Assembly (NCBI RefSeq): GCF_001592285.1
Contig: NZ_BCWQ01000007.1
Span: 124,001 to 188,000 of the forward strand
DNA length: 64,000 nucleotides
Origin: Hydrogenophaga pseudoflava NBRC 102511
GTDB taxonomy: Bacteria; Pseudomonadota; Gammaproteobacteria; Burkholderiales; Burkholderiaceae_C
Direction: 5' to 3'
A program made the translations under genes and the position numbers. The notes beneath the pieces were generated by a model, which was not told the origin of the DNA, searched no databases, and saw only the letters and a program-made list of their open reading frames with translations. This document shows positions 40,678 through 55,035 of the stretch, piece after piece; the stretch's first letter is position 1; every line of letters starts with the position of its first letter.

Positions 40678-42111
40678 TCAATACCGGTACGTATCGGGCT
40701 TGTACGGACCCTGCTTGGGCACGCCGATGTAGGCCGCCTGCTCGTCGCTCAGCTCGGTCAGCATGGCGCCGACCTTCTTCAGGTGCAGGCGGGCGACCTT
40801 CTCGTCCAGGTGCTTGGGCAGCACGTAGACCTTGCCCACGTCGTAGCCTTCGGGGTGCGTGAACAGCTCGATCTGGGCGATGGTCTGGTTCGCGAAGGAG
40901 TTGGACATCACGAAGCTGGGGTGGCCGGTGCCGCAACCCAGGTTCACCAGGCGTCCCTTGGCCAGCAGGATGATGCGCTTGCCGTCCGGGAAGATCACGT
41001 GATCGACCTGGGGCTTGATCTCTTCCCACTGGCATTTCTCTTCCAGCTTGGCGACCTGGATCTCGTTGTCGAAGTGACCGATGTTGCAGACGATGGACTG
41101 GTCCTTCATCGCGGCCATGTGCTCGTAGGTGATCACGTCGCGGTTGCCGGTGGTGGTCACGAAGATGTCGGCCTTGTCGGCCGCCCATTCCATGGTCACG
41201 ACCTTGAAGCCTTCCATCGCGGCCTGCAGGGCGTTGATGGGGTCGATCTCGGTCACCCACACCTGGGCGCTCAGGGCGCGCAGGGCCTGGGCCGAGCCCT
41301 TGCCCACGTCGCCATAGCCAGCGACCACAGCCACCTTGCCAGCGATCATGACGTCGGTGGCGCGCTTGATGCCGTCCACCAGCGATTCGCGGCAGCCGTA
41401 GAGGTTGTCGAACTTGCTCTTGGTCACCGAGTCGTTGACGTTGATGGCGCGGAACATCAGCGTGCCCTTGGCCGACATTTCCTTGAGGCGGTGCACGCCG
41501 GTGGTGGTCTCTTCGGTCACACCGATGATCTGGGCGCTCTTGCGGCTGTACCAGGTGCTGTCTTCGGCCAGCTTGGCCTTGATGGCGGCGAACAGGATGC
41601 GCTCTTCCTCGCTGCCGGGGTTGGCCAGCACGGAAGCGTCCTTTTCAGCACGCTTGCCCAGGTGCATCAGCAGCGTGGCGTCGCCACCGTCGTCCAGGAT
41701 CATGTTCGGGCCCTCGCCTTCGCTGCCCTTGGGGCCGAAATCGAAGATGCGGTGGGTGTAGTCCCAGTAGTCCACCAGGGTCTCGCCCTTGACGGCGAAA
41801 ACCGGCGTGCCGGCGGCGGCAATCGCGGCGGCGGCGTGGTCCTGGGTGGAGAAGATGTTGCACGAGGCCCAGCGCACGTCGGCGCCCAGGGCCTTGAGGG
41901 TCTCGATCAGCACCGCCGTCTGGATGGTCATGTGCAGCGAGCCGGTGATGCGCGCGCCCTTCAGGGGCTGCTTGGCCGCGAATTCCTCGCGGATGGCCAT
42001 CAGGCCGGGCATCTCGGTCTCGGCGATCTTGATTTCTTTGCGGCCCCAGTCGGCCAGGCCGATGTCGGCGATGACGCAGTCGGTGGCGACGGCGGGAATG
42101 CGTGCGTTCAT
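40678..42111 (-). CDS. ahcY: S-adenosylhomocysteine hydrolase
   Basis: This 477-residue NAD-dependent enzyme splits S-adenosylhomocysteine to adenosine and homocysteine, removing the inhibitor of methyltransferases. [15 protein letters not shown], the NAD-binding [17 protein letters not shown], and the C-terminal [10 protein letters not shown] are invariant. The insert of about 40 residues seen in bacterial enzymes is present. ATG 42111 follows GGAGCG; an ATG four codons upstream is also in frame. Expression is controlled by the SAH riboswitch ahead of it. Confidence 0.98.
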   Translation of the reverse strand: MNARIPAVATDCVIADIGLADWGRKEIKIAETEMPGLMAIREEFAAKQPLKGARITGSLHMTIQTAVLIETLKALGADVRWASCNIFSTQDHAAAAIAAAGTPVFAVKGETLVDYWDYTHRIFDFGPKGSEGEGPNMILDDGGDATLLMHLGKRAEKDASVLANPGSEEERILFAAIKAKLAEDSTWYSRKSAQIIGVTEETTTGVHRLKEMSAKGTLMFRAINVNDSVTKSKFDNLYGCRESLVDGIKRATDVMIAGKVAVVAGYGDVGKGSAQALRALSAQVWVTEIDPINALQAAMEGFKVVTMEWAADKADIFVTTTGNRDVITYEHMAAMKDQSIVCNIGHFDNEIQVAKLEEKCQWEEIKPQVDHVIFPDGKRIILLAKGRLVNLGCGTGHPSFVMSNSFANQTIAQIELFTHPEGYDVGKVYVLPKHLDEKVARLHLKKVGAMLTELSDEQAAYIGVPKQGPYKPDTYRY

Positions 42112-42161
42112 GGTTCGCTCCATTGAAGGTTGATGAACCACTTCACGGGCGAGAGGGGGAC

Positions 42162-42196
42162 AAAAAAAAGCCCATCGCACAGAGAAGTGGATGAGC
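42162..42196 (-). terminator. Riboswitch-controlled terminator before ahcY
   Basis: On the minus strand GCTCATC (42196-42190) pairs with GATGGGC (42176-42170), followed by eight Ts (42169-42162). The upstream arm shares bases 42192-42196 with the last strand of the SAH aptamer. Forming the aptamer would therefore take bases away from the terminator and allow read-through. Confidence 0.85.
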
Positions 42197-42270
42197 GTCG
42201 TTGCATGGATGTCCGAGCCTCACGAACCGCGCCGACCGGGGGGTCGGGGGTGCGCTGCAACGCTCCTCGG
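42192..42270 (-). promoter_or_regulatory. SAH riboswitch aptamer
   Basis: Read leftward from 42270: CCGAGGAGCGTTGCAGCG, a variable GC hairpin, GAGGCTCGG, then TGCAACGACGCTCA. This matches the SAH riboswitch consensus. CCGAG pairs with CTCGG, GAGCG with CGCTC, and TTGCA with TGCAA. It precedes ahcY, the usual target, and its 3' edge overlaps an intrinsic terminator, implying that SAH turns the operon on. A TAGAAT -10 at 42285-42280 lies just upstream. Confidence 0.93.
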
Positions 42271-42329
42271 ATGGCCGCGATTCTACCGCAGGCGCCGATT
42301 CTGGGCATCTGCGAAACTGGCGGGCCTTT

Positions 42330-43142
42330 ATGACCCATTCCCTGCTTTCCGACTGGCCGCTGGCCGAGCGCGCGCGCATCCACGGCGTGCTCACCGACAT
42401 CGACGACACCCTGACCACCGACGGCGCCATCACGCCCGACGCGCTGGCGGCGCTGCACGCCTTGCGCGCCGCGGGCCTGCCGGTGTTCGCCATCACCGGC
42501 CGACCCGCGGGCTGGAGCGAGCCGTTTGCGCTGGCCTGGCCGGTGGACGCCATCGTGGCGGAGAACGGCGCGGTGGCGCTCTGGCGCGGCGCCGACGGTT
42601 CGCTGCAGAAGGACTGGCTGCAGGACGAGGCCACCCGCAACGCCAACTTCGCCCGCCTGCAGGCGGTGGCGCAGCGGGTGCTGGCCGAGCTGCCGCACGC
42701 CCGCCTGTCGCAGGACAGCCCCGGGCGCGAGACCGACATCGCCATCGACCACAGCGAGTTCGCCCACCTGCACGAGGCCGACATCCAGCGCGTGGTGGCG
42801 CTGATGCGCGAAGGCGGGCTCAACGCCACTGTCAGTTCCATCCACATCAACGGCTGGATCGGCGAGCACCACAAGCTCGAAGGCGCTCGCTGGATCGTGC
42901 GCCAGCGGCTTGGCCGCACCCTCGACTCGGAGCTCGACCGCTGGGTCTATGTCGGCGACTCGACCAACGACGCGCTCATGTTCGGCCACTTCCCGCACAG
43001 CGTGGGCGTGGCCAACGTCGCGCGCTTCTGGGACCAGCTGGCGCAGCGTCCACGCTATGTGACCTCGGGAGAACGCGGCGCCGGTTTTGCCGAGGTGGCG
43101 CAGGCCGTGCTGGCCGCACGCCCGGCCGGAGCCCGCGCATGA
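42330..43142 (+). CDS. HAD-IIB family sugar-phosphatase-like hydrolase
   Basis: This 270-residue haloacid dehalogenase family phosphatase has motif I TDIDDTLT (nucleophile Asp and general acid), motif II ITGRPAG, a C2-type cap, and motif IV GDSTNDALMF. The SIHINGWIG stretch recalls mannosyl-3-phosphoglycerate and trehalose/sucrose phosphatases, but the substrate cannot be fixed. ATG 42330 is chosen; a reading from 42201 would overlap the riboswitch region. It is divergent from ahcY. Confidence 0.85.
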   Translation: MTHSLLSDWPLAERARIHGVLTDIDDTLTTDGAITPDALAALHALRAAGLPVFAITGRPAGWSEPFALAWPVDAIVAENGAVALWRGADGSLQKDWLQDEATRNANFARLQAVAQRVLAELPHARLSQDSPGRETDIAIDHSEFAHLHEADIQRVVALMREGGLNATVSSIHINGWIGEHHKLEGARWIVRQRLGRTLDSELDRWVYVGDSTNDALMFGHFPHSVGVANVARFWDQLAQRPRYVTSGERGAGFAEVAQAVLAARPAGARA

Positions 43143-43207
43143 GCGCCGCCGGGCCGTTCCCAAGACGCTCAGCCCCGCAGTGCGCAGCACAGAGGGTGGT
43201 CCAGTGA
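43139..43207 (+). CDS. Possible 22-residue linking mini-ORF
   Basis: ATG at 43139 overlaps the HAD phosphatase stop (ATGA), and its own stop at 43205-43207 overlaps the GTG start of the MFS gene (GTGA). The peptide MSAAGPFPRRSAPQCAAQRV plus two residues resembles nothing known. It could be a coupling device or chance. Confidence 0.25.
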   Translation: MSAAGPFPRRSAPQCAAQRVVQ

Positions 43208-44457
43208 GCGGCCCGCTCCTGCCCCCGCCGTCCACCCCCGCCCCGGCTGCGCCACCCGCGCTGGCCCGCCGGGGCCTGTGGGCCATCTTCGTCGCCACCT
43301 TCTGCGAGCTGGTCGGCTACTTCATGCTCATGCCCTGGCTGCTGCTGCAGCTCAAGGACGGTGGCGAGTCCACCGCGCTGGCGGGGCTGTTCGCGGCCAG
43401 CGGCTGGGTCGGCGTGTTCTTCATGACACCCTTCGCCTCGGCCATCACCCAGCGCCTGGGCCGGCGGCCCACGCTGTGGCTGTCGGCGCTCATCCCCGTG
43501 GTCTCCACCACCGGCTTCCTGCTCACCGACGCCCTGCCCGTCTGGTTCGCCTTCGAGTTCATTGCCGGCGCAGCCTCCGGTCTGCGCTGGGTGCTGGCCG
43601 AGGCGGTGGTGGCCGAGTTCGCGCCGCCCCACCAGCGCGGGCGCATGGTGGGCCTGTTCGAAACCATGGTCGGCACCACCTTCGTGATCGGCCCGGCCCT
43701 GCTGGCGCTGGTGGGCCCCACCAGCCCGGTGGCGCTGTGGATCGTGCTGGGCTTTCTGGTGCTGGGCCTGCTGGGCAGCCTGTGGATTCCGCGCCTGCCG
43801 GCCGCCGCCGACGCGCACGAGGCGCGCGTGGGCCTGCACGGCGTCTGGCACGCGCTGCGCGCGCACCCGCTGATCATGACGGTCGGCTTCGTCGGCGGCT
43901 TCTTTGAAAGCGGCCTGACCTCCATCCTGCCGCTCTACGGTCTGGCGCTGGGCATGGGGGCAGCGGCCGCGGCGCTGCTGGTGTCGGCCAGCGGCCTGGG
44001 CAGCGCGCTGATGATGCTGCCCGCCGGCATGGCGGCGGACCGGCCCTCGCTGCAGCAGCGCCACGGCGGCGAACACGGCGCCCGGGTGCTGATCCTGCAC
44101 GCCTGCGCCCTGATCACCCTGCTGGCGACGGTGCTGATTCCCTTCGTGGCCGGCGCCCCCTGGCTGGCGGCGGCGGTGGCCTTCGTCTGGGGCGGCGCGG
44201 GCGGCAGCCTGTACACGCTGGCCATGATCGACATCGGCTCGCGCGAAGAAGGCATCACCCTGGTCAACAGCACGGCGGTGCTGGTGCTCTCGTACACGCT
44301 GGGCGGCGTGCTGGCGCCGGCGCTGGGCGCCGCCATGCTGGACTGGGCGCCGGTGATCGGCTTTCCGGCGCTGCTGCTGGCCGTGGCCGGGCCGGGCTGG
44401 TGGCTGCTGCGGCGCGAGCACCGCCGCCTGCGTTCAGGGCGCCGCGGCCGCGCCTGA
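43204..44457 (+). CDS. Major facilitator superfamily transporter
   Basis: This 417-residue inner-membrane protein has about 12 hydrophobic segments. The loop ITQRLGRRPTLWLSAL carries the MFS motif A-like RxGRRP, and LRWVLAEAVVAEFAPPHQRGRM is in the first half. The substrate is unknown. The start is taken as GTG 43204 because no ATG precedes the first helix in frame without a long unlikely extension. The C-terminal Arg-rich tail overlaps the end of the YeeE-type gene by 24 bases, tail to tail. Confidence 0.88.
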   Translation: MSGPLLPPPSTPAPAAPPALARRGLWAIFVATFCELVGYFMLMPWLLLQLKDGGESTALAGLFAASGWVGVFFMTPFASAITQRLGRRPTLWLSALIPVVSTTGFLLTDALPVWFAFEFIAGAASGLRWVLAEAVVAEFAPPHQRGRMVGLFETMVGTTFVIGPALLALVGPTSPVALWIVLGFLVLGLLGSLWIPRLPAAADAHEARVGLHGVWHALRAHPLIMTVGFVGGFFESGLTSILPLYGLALGMGAAAAALLVSASGLGSALMMLPAGMAADRPSLQQRHGGEHGARVLILHACALITLLATVLIPFVAGAPWLAAAVAFVWGGAGGSLYTLAMIDIGSREEGITLVNSTAVLVLSYTLGGVLAPALGAAMLDWAPVIGFPALLLAVAGPGWWLLRREHRRLRSGRRGRA

Positions 44458-45528
44458 TGCCGCACCGGCCGGCTCGGCCGGCCGGGGACGGTCCAGCACC
44501 CGGTCGGCCAGGCCGCCGCCGACCCACATGCCCGCCAGCGTGAGCCAGGCGGTGACGGCGAAGATGGCGCCGCCGGTCATGCCGGCACCCACCGCGCAGC
44601 CGCCGGCCAGCATGGAGCCGAAGCCCATGAGGATGGCGCCGATGATGTAGCGCGGCATGGTGTAGCCGCCGCCGAAACCTTCGAGCTTCCAGTCGCCGCC
44701 CACCAGCGCGCCGATGAGCGAACCCAGGAACACGCCCGGCATCAGGCCGAGGTCGAAGTTCCAGGGCTCATCGGGGTTGCTCAGCACGCGCATCAGCCAC
44801 TCGGCCGAGGGTCCGCTGAAGGTCATGCCCTGCACCTGGACCGGCTCGAAGGAGTGCGCCAGCACCTGGTAGGTGAACAGCCAGGCCAGGGCCACCGCCA
44901 GGCCGGTGCCGATGCCGCCCAGCCATTTCCAGACGCCCCAGCCGCTGTAGTAGGCGAAGAAGCCCGCGGTCACCATCCACACCGCGCCGAAGGCCAGACC
45001 GTCGTTCGGACCCACGCCGACCAGGGCCAGCAGGCTGCGCGCCGGTCCGCCGTCCACCACCCACAGCCCGGCGATGGCCTCGCGCCAGGGTGCCAGCACG
45101 CCGGCCAGCGAGGCCTGCGCCGTGACCGCGAAGATCAGCCCCGAGAGCAGCGCGCGCAGGTTGCCGTTGGCCGAGAGCACCAGCAGGCGGCTGGCACAGC
45201 CGCGCGTCATGACCATGCCGACGCCGAAGATCAGACCACCGATCAGCGCGCCCGACAGACTGCCTTTGGAAGCGAGCTGCCGCGCCGTGCTGACGTCCAG
45301 CAGCCCGGACACCACGAACAGCTGCACCGCCACCACCGCGGTGGAGAACGCCAGCAGCCACACCGCGAGCTTCTCGCCGAACCGGCCGTGCCAGAACTCG
45401 ATGACCGCCGCCCGCAGGCAGAACTTCGAGCGCTGGGCGAAGAAGCCGAACAGCAGCCCGCTGAGCAGGCCGCCCACCAGCAGCACCCGGGGCTCTCCGT
45501 AGTGTTCGATCCAGGCGGTCCAGTCCAT
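44434..45528 (-). CDS. YeeE/YedE family sulfur transporter
   Basis: This 364-residue membrane protein has about nine to ten hydrophobic segments and the conserved cysteines of the TsuA/YeeE family: SKFCLRAAV, TRGCASRLL and AGGCAVGAGMTGG. Family members import thiosulfate or other sulfur compounds, passing them between cysteines. Both YeeE halves are in one chain. ATG 45528 (MDWTAWIEHYG) is used. A 22-bp inverted repeat sits just upstream. Confidence 0.93.
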   Translation of the reverse strand: MDWTAWIEHYGEPRVLLVGGLLSGLLFGFFAQRSKFCLRAAVIEFWHGRFGEKLAVWLLAFSTAVVAVQLFVVSGLLDVSTARQLASKGSLSGALIGGLIFGVGMVMTRGCASRLLVLSANGNLRALLSGLIFAVTAQASLAGVLAPWREAIAGLWVVDGGPARSLLALVGVGPNDGLAFGAVWMVTAGFFAYYSGWGVWKWLGGIGTGLAVALAWLFTYQVLAHSFEPVQVQGMTFSGPSAEWLMRVLSNPDEPWNFDLGLMPGVFLGSLIGALVGGDWKLEGFGGGYTMPRYIIGAILMGFGSMLAGGCAVGAGMTGGAIFAVTAWLTLAGMWVGGGLADRVLDRPRPAEPAGAASGAAAAP

Positions 45529-45546
45529 GCGATCCTCGTTTATCAA

Positions 45547-45568
45547 AACATGCGAATTTACGGATGTT
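45547..45568. promoter_or_regulatory. Inverted repeat upstream of the YeeE-type gene
   Basis: AACATGCG and CGGATGTT (one mismatch) flank an AT-rich centre AATTTA. It lies 19 bases upstream of the transporter start, in an otherwise GC-rich region. It is a plausible operator, for example for an ArsR-type or other sulfur-responsive repressor. No regulator gene is nearby. Confidence 0.45.
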
Positions 45569-45662
45569 ATGCCTGTTATCGCCCATTTTTCTTGATGCGG
45601 CGCAACATGTGACGGGGCGCTAAGCTCCCTGGCGGGCAGTGCCCCCACATGAAAGGACTCCC

Positions 45663-46070
45663 ATGCCCATCCCCTGGCTGACCGCACTGAAGGTGATTCC
45701 CTGGGGCGACGTGATCGAACACGCGCCCAAGGTGCTCAAGGGCGCGCGCGACCTGCTGAACCAGCAGCGCCAGCGGCGCCGCGAGGCCGCCGAGCCCGCC
45801 CCCGCCCCGGACGCCGCCGTCATCGAGGCGCCCAGCCCCACGCCGCCCGAGCTGCGCGAACTCCAGCAACAGCTGGCCACGGCGCGCGAGGACCTCACCC
45901 GGCTGCAGCAGACGCAGGACCAGATCACCCAGACCGTGGCCGAACTGGCCGAACAGAACACCCGGCTGGTGGCCGCGGTGGAGCTGCTGCGCACGCGCAC
46001 GCGGCTGCTGATGGGGGCGGTGGTGGTGCTGGCGGTGGTGCTGGCCGCCTGGTATTTCAGCGCCGCTTGA
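45663..46070 (+). CDS. Small coiled-coil protein with C-terminal membrane anchor
   Basis: This 135-residue protein of unknown function has an N-terminal amphipathic part with a basic Arg/Gln stretch (QQRQRRREA) and a Pro/Ala linker. A coiled coil follows (about 60-113, LRELQQQLATAREDLTRLQQ), then a C-terminal hydrophobic segment (about 115-132) ending YFSAA. This is the layout of a tail-anchored protein facing the cytoplasm. ATG 45663 follows AAGGAC. Its 3' end overlaps that of the methyltransferase gene by 14 bases. Confidence 0.75.
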   Translation: MPIPWLTALKVIPWGDVIEHAPKVLKGARDLLNQQRQRRREAAEPAPAPDAAVIEAPSPTPPELRELQQQLATAREDLTRLQQTQDQITQTVAELAEQNTRLVAAVELLRTRTRLLMGAVVVLAVVLAAWYFSAA

Positions 46071-46788
46071 AGGGCACCTGGTAGAGCCAGACCGGCTTGC
46101 CCTGGACGGTTTCGAGCCGGGCTTTCGGTGTGAAACCGGCGGCCTCGAACTCCAGGCTGGCCAGCCAGGCGCCCGGTGCCAGCTCGGCGGCGGCCTTCTC
46201 CATCGCGCGCGGCATGCTCTCGGGCCGCTGGAACAGATAGACCATGTGGTAGCCCGACCAGTCTTCGGCCCATATGTCGGCGCGGCGCACCGTTGCGAAG
46301 CGGCAGCGCAGCCGGCACAGCAGGGCCAGCGGCCAGCTCCACTCCAGGCCGTGGACCTGCGCCCGCGGGTACTGGCGGTGCAACGCGATCAGGCCGGCGC
46401 CGAGCCCGCAGCCGGCATCCACCACCGCCGCGCCATCGGGCAGCGGCGCCTTCTGCGCCAGCCCGTCCAGTGCGTTCCCCGGCGTGGGGAACAGCGGCGC
46501 GTCACCCCAGCTGCCCAGCGGGTACAGGGCCAGCAGCAGTGCCAGCGGCAGCAGCCAGACCCAGCCCGGCACGGCAGCGGCCGCGCCGCTGGCCAGCAGC
46601 GAAAGCGGAAAACCGGCGAGCATGAACAGGCGCCGCCAGGGTGTGCGGCCGGTCCAGGCGGCCAGGCCGGCGGCCAGCAGAGCGGGCACAAAGGCCGCCA
46701 CCGGCCCCAGACCCACCGCCTGAAGGCCCATGAACAAGCCCCAGGCCAGTGCCCAGGTCAGCAGCGCGGGAAGCGGCCAGATCAGCAT
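46057..46788 (-). CDS. Membrane-bound class I SAM-dependent methyltransferase
   Basis: This 243-residue protein has about three N-terminal hydrophobic segments (residues 1-95) and a C-terminal Rossmann methyltransferase domain. The SAM motif I is VVDAGCGLGAGLIALH (about 121-136), with acidic GLEWS at motif II and YLFQRPESMPRAMEKA at motif IV. Membrane anchoring suggests a lipid, quinone or membrane-protein substrate; this is inference. Length is consistent with other short membrane-linked enzymes. Confidence 0.82.
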   Translation of the reverse strand: MLIWPLPALLTWALAWGLFMGLQAVGLGPVAAFVPALLAAGLAAWTGRTPWRRLFMLAGFPLSLLASGAAAAVPGWVWLLPLALLLALYPLGSWGDAPLFPTPGNALDGLAQKAPLPDGAAVVDAGCGLGAGLIALHRQYPRAQVHGLEWSWPLALLCRLRCRFATVRRADIWAEDWSGYHMVYLFQRPESMPRAMEKAAAELAPGAWLASLEFEAAGFTPKARLETVQGKPVWLYQVPFKRR

Positions 46789-46921
46789 GCGGGCATTGTC
46801 ATCGTTCGCGGCGCGGCCACAGCGCAGTCACCGGCGTCGCCAAGGCGATGGTGGCGGCTTGCCTCGGCGGCACGGCGTGTCTATGGTGCGTCTTCCACCA
46901 CAACATTCAGGAGACACCCCA

Positions 46922-47824
46922 ATGGCCCTCGCCCCCCGCTTTTCCGTGCTCGTCTCAGGCTACACCTTCTTCGAAAGCCCGCGCTGGCGCGACGACCACC
47001 TGTGGCTGTCGGACTTCTACACCCACCAGATCATCCGCGTCGACCGGCAGGGCCGGGTGGAAAAAATCGCCGACGTGCCGCAACAGCCCTCGGGCATGGG
47101 CTGGCTGCCCGACGGCCGCCTGCTGGTGGTCTCGATGCGCGACCGCAAGGTGTTGCGCCGCGAGGCCGACGGCCGCCTCGTCACGCACGCCGATCTGTCG
47201 TCCGTCGCGAACGGTCATGTCAACGACATGGTGGTGGACGCGCAAGGCCGTGCCTACGTGGGCAACTTCGGTTTCGACCTGATGGGCGGCGGCGCGCCAC
47301 ACACCGCCACGCTGGCGCGCGTCGACCCCGACGGCTCGGTGCACGCGGCGGCCGAAGGCCTGTACTTCCCCAACGGCAGCATGATCACGCCCGACGGCCA
47401 GACCCTGATCGTCGCGGAAACCATGGGCAACCGCATCTCGGCCTTCGACATCCAGCCCGACGGCCAGCTGGGGCCGCGCCGCGACTGGGCCGCCTGGGGT
47501 CCGTTGCCGGCCATGACCGACGTGCCGAGCGTGCTGGGCGCGCTCAAGGCTGCACCCGACGGCGCCACGCTGGACGCCGAGGGCGCGGTGTGGTTCGCCG
47601 ACGCCGTGGGCCACCGCGTGGTGCGCATGGCCCCGGGCGGCGAGATCCTGGAGAGCATTTCCACCGGGGACCAGGGCGCCTTCGCCTGCACACTCGGCGG
47701 CCCCGATGGCCGCACCCTGTTCATCTGCGTGGCGCCGGACTTCCTGGAGCACGCGCGCCAAGCCGCGCGCGAGGCGGCCATCTGGACCACCACCGTGAAC
47801 GTGCCAGGCGCCGGACGGCCCTGA
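46922..47824 (+). CDS. SMP-30/gluconolactonase family protein
   Basis: This 300-residue six-bladed beta-propeller hydrolase has typical metal-site blocks: FFESPRWRDDHLWLSDF (Glu near 19), NGHVNDMVVDAQGR (Asn/Asp near 100), LYFPNGSMITPDG (Asn near 150) and TLDAEGAVWFAD (Asp near 218). Relatives act on sugar lactones or related esters. No sugar operon is adjacent, so the substrate is open. A GGAGA site precedes ATG 46922. Confidence 0.9.
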   Translation: MALAPRFSVLVSGYTFFESPRWRDDHLWLSDFYTHQIIRVDRQGRVEKIADVPQQPSGMGWLPDGRLLVVSMRDRKVLRREADGRLVTHADLSSVANGHVNDMVVDAQGRAYVGNFGFDLMGGGAPHTATLARVDPDGSVHAAAEGLYFPNGSMITPDGQTLIVAETMGNRISAFDIQPDGQLGPRRDWAAWGPLPAMTDVPSVLGALKAAPDGATLDAEGAVWFADAVGHRVVRMAPGGEILESISTGDQGAFACTLGGPDGRTLFICVAPDFLEHARQAAREAAIWTTTVNVPGAGRP

Positions 47825-47854
47825 ACCCCGCCGCCCGCCCGACGGGCGGGCCGT

Positions 47855-53770
<5,916 letters not shown>

Positions 53771-53836
53771 GCAGGCCTTCCTGAGAGGGAGCCGAACATT
53801 CTAGGAGCCGCACGTCGGGCTGTCCGGGGGCTACGT

Positions 53837-53849
53837 CATTCCCCCAATG
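53837..53849. promoter_or_regulatory. CATT-N5-AATG inverted repeat before the binding-protein gene
   Basis: CATTCCCCCAATG lies 50 bases upstream of the binding-protein start, with a TAGACT -10-like hexamer at 53870-53875. It may be a regulator site; the evidence is only the symmetry and position. Confidence 0.3.
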
Positions 53850-53899
53850 CCGCGGTCCCCTCCGCTGCCTAGACTGGCGCTCCCAAAGGAGACAGACGA

Positions 53900-55030
53900 A
53901 TGACAAACACAACAAGCGTGCGCCGGACCCTCGGCGCCATGGGGCTGGCCGCTGCGCTGGCCTGGCCCGCAGCCGCCTGGTCGCAGATCCGCATCGGCCA
54001 GACCGCCGGCTTCAGCGGCCCCGTGGCCGCCGGGGTGAAAGAAACCACCGACGGCGCCAGGCTGTACTTCGACGCCATCAACGCCAAAGGCGGGGTGAAC
54101 GGAGAGAAGATCGACCTGGTGTCGCTGGACGACAAGTTCGACCCCAAGCTGGCGGCCGAAAACGCCCGGAAGCTGGCCGACGACAAGGAGGTGGTCAGCC
54201 TGTTCCTGAACCGCGGCACCCCGCACACGCAGGCCATCCTGCCGGTGCTGGCGGACGCCAAGCTGCCCCTGGTGGGCCCGTCCACCGGCGCCATGGTGCT
54301 GCACCGACCCGTCAACCCGTGGGTGTTCAACGTGCGCGCCACCTACCAGCGCGAGGCCGAGCGCGCGGTGCAGCACCTGAGCCTGATCGGCATGGACCGC
54401 ATCGGCGTGCTGCACGTGGAGGACAGCTTCGGCGCCGACCTGCTCGAAGGCGCCCAGAAGGGCTTTTCGTCGGTGGGCAAGAGCCCGCTGTTCATCGAGA
54501 AGTTCGACCGCGCCCAATGGGACTTCAGCGCGATCGCCCCCCGCATCGCCAGCTCGGGCGCGCAGGCGGTGCTGTTCATCGGCTCGGGCGTGGCGGTGGC
54601 CGATGGCGTGGCCGCGATCCGCAAGGCCGGCTCGCGCGCCCAGATCATCACCAACTCCAACAACGCCTCCGGCGGCTTCGTGAAGTCCCTGGGCACCCAC
54701 GCCTCGGGCACCATCGTCACCCAGGTCTTCCCGTACGAGCGCTCGCTCTCGGTGGCCATGGTGAAGGAGGCGATGGACCTGGCCAAGGCCAAAGGACTGG
54801 AGGGCGTGAGCCCGGCGATGCTGGAAGGCTTCGCGGCGGCCAAGGTGCTGGTGGCGGGCCTGCAGCGCGCCGGCGCCAACCCGACACGGGCCAAGCTGCG
54901 CGACGCGCTGGAAGGGCTGTCCAAACTGGACATCGGCGGCCTTGAGGTGGGCTTCGGGCCGAACGACCACACCGGCCTGGAGTTTGTCGACCTGTCCATC
55001 ATCGACAGCGGCGGCAAGTTCCGCCGCTGA
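53900..55030 (+). CDS. Orphan ABC-type substrate-binding protein (LivJ-like)
   Basis: This 376-residue periplasmic protein has a signal peptide (ending AAAWSQ, about 1-29) and a type I periplasmic binding fold: IRIGQTAGFSGPVAAGVKET, LVGPSTGAMVLHRP and GFVKSLGTHASGTIVTQVFP. This resembles binding proteins for branched-chain amino acids or related acids. No permease or ATPase gene is adjacent, so it may serve a transporter elsewhere or a sensory role. A strong AAGGAG site sets ATG 53900. Confidence 0.88.
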   Translation: MTNTTSVRRTLGAMGLAAALAWPAAAWSQIRIGQTAGFSGPVAAGVKETTDGARLYFDAINAKGGVNGEKIDLVSLDDKFDPKLAAENARKLADDKEVVSLFLNRGTPHTQAILPVLADAKLPLVGPSTGAMVLHRPVNPWVFNVRATYQREAERAVQHLSLIGMDRIGVLHVEDSFGADLLEGAQKGFSSVGKSPLFIEKFDRAQWDFSAIAPRIASSGAQAVLFIGSGVAVADGVAAIRKAGSRAQIITNSNNASGGFVKSLGTHASGTIVTQVFPYERSLSVAMVKEAMDLAKAKGLEGVSPAMLEGFAAAKVLVAGLQRAGANPTRAKLRDALEGLSKLDIGGLEVGFGPNDHTGLEFVDLSIIDSGGKFRR

Positions 55031-55035
55031 CCCCC

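Noticed and set aside
53771..53899. Looked for a LexA (SOS) box ahead of uvrA
   Set aside because: No CTG-N10-CAG type site with a convincing AT-rich centre was found.
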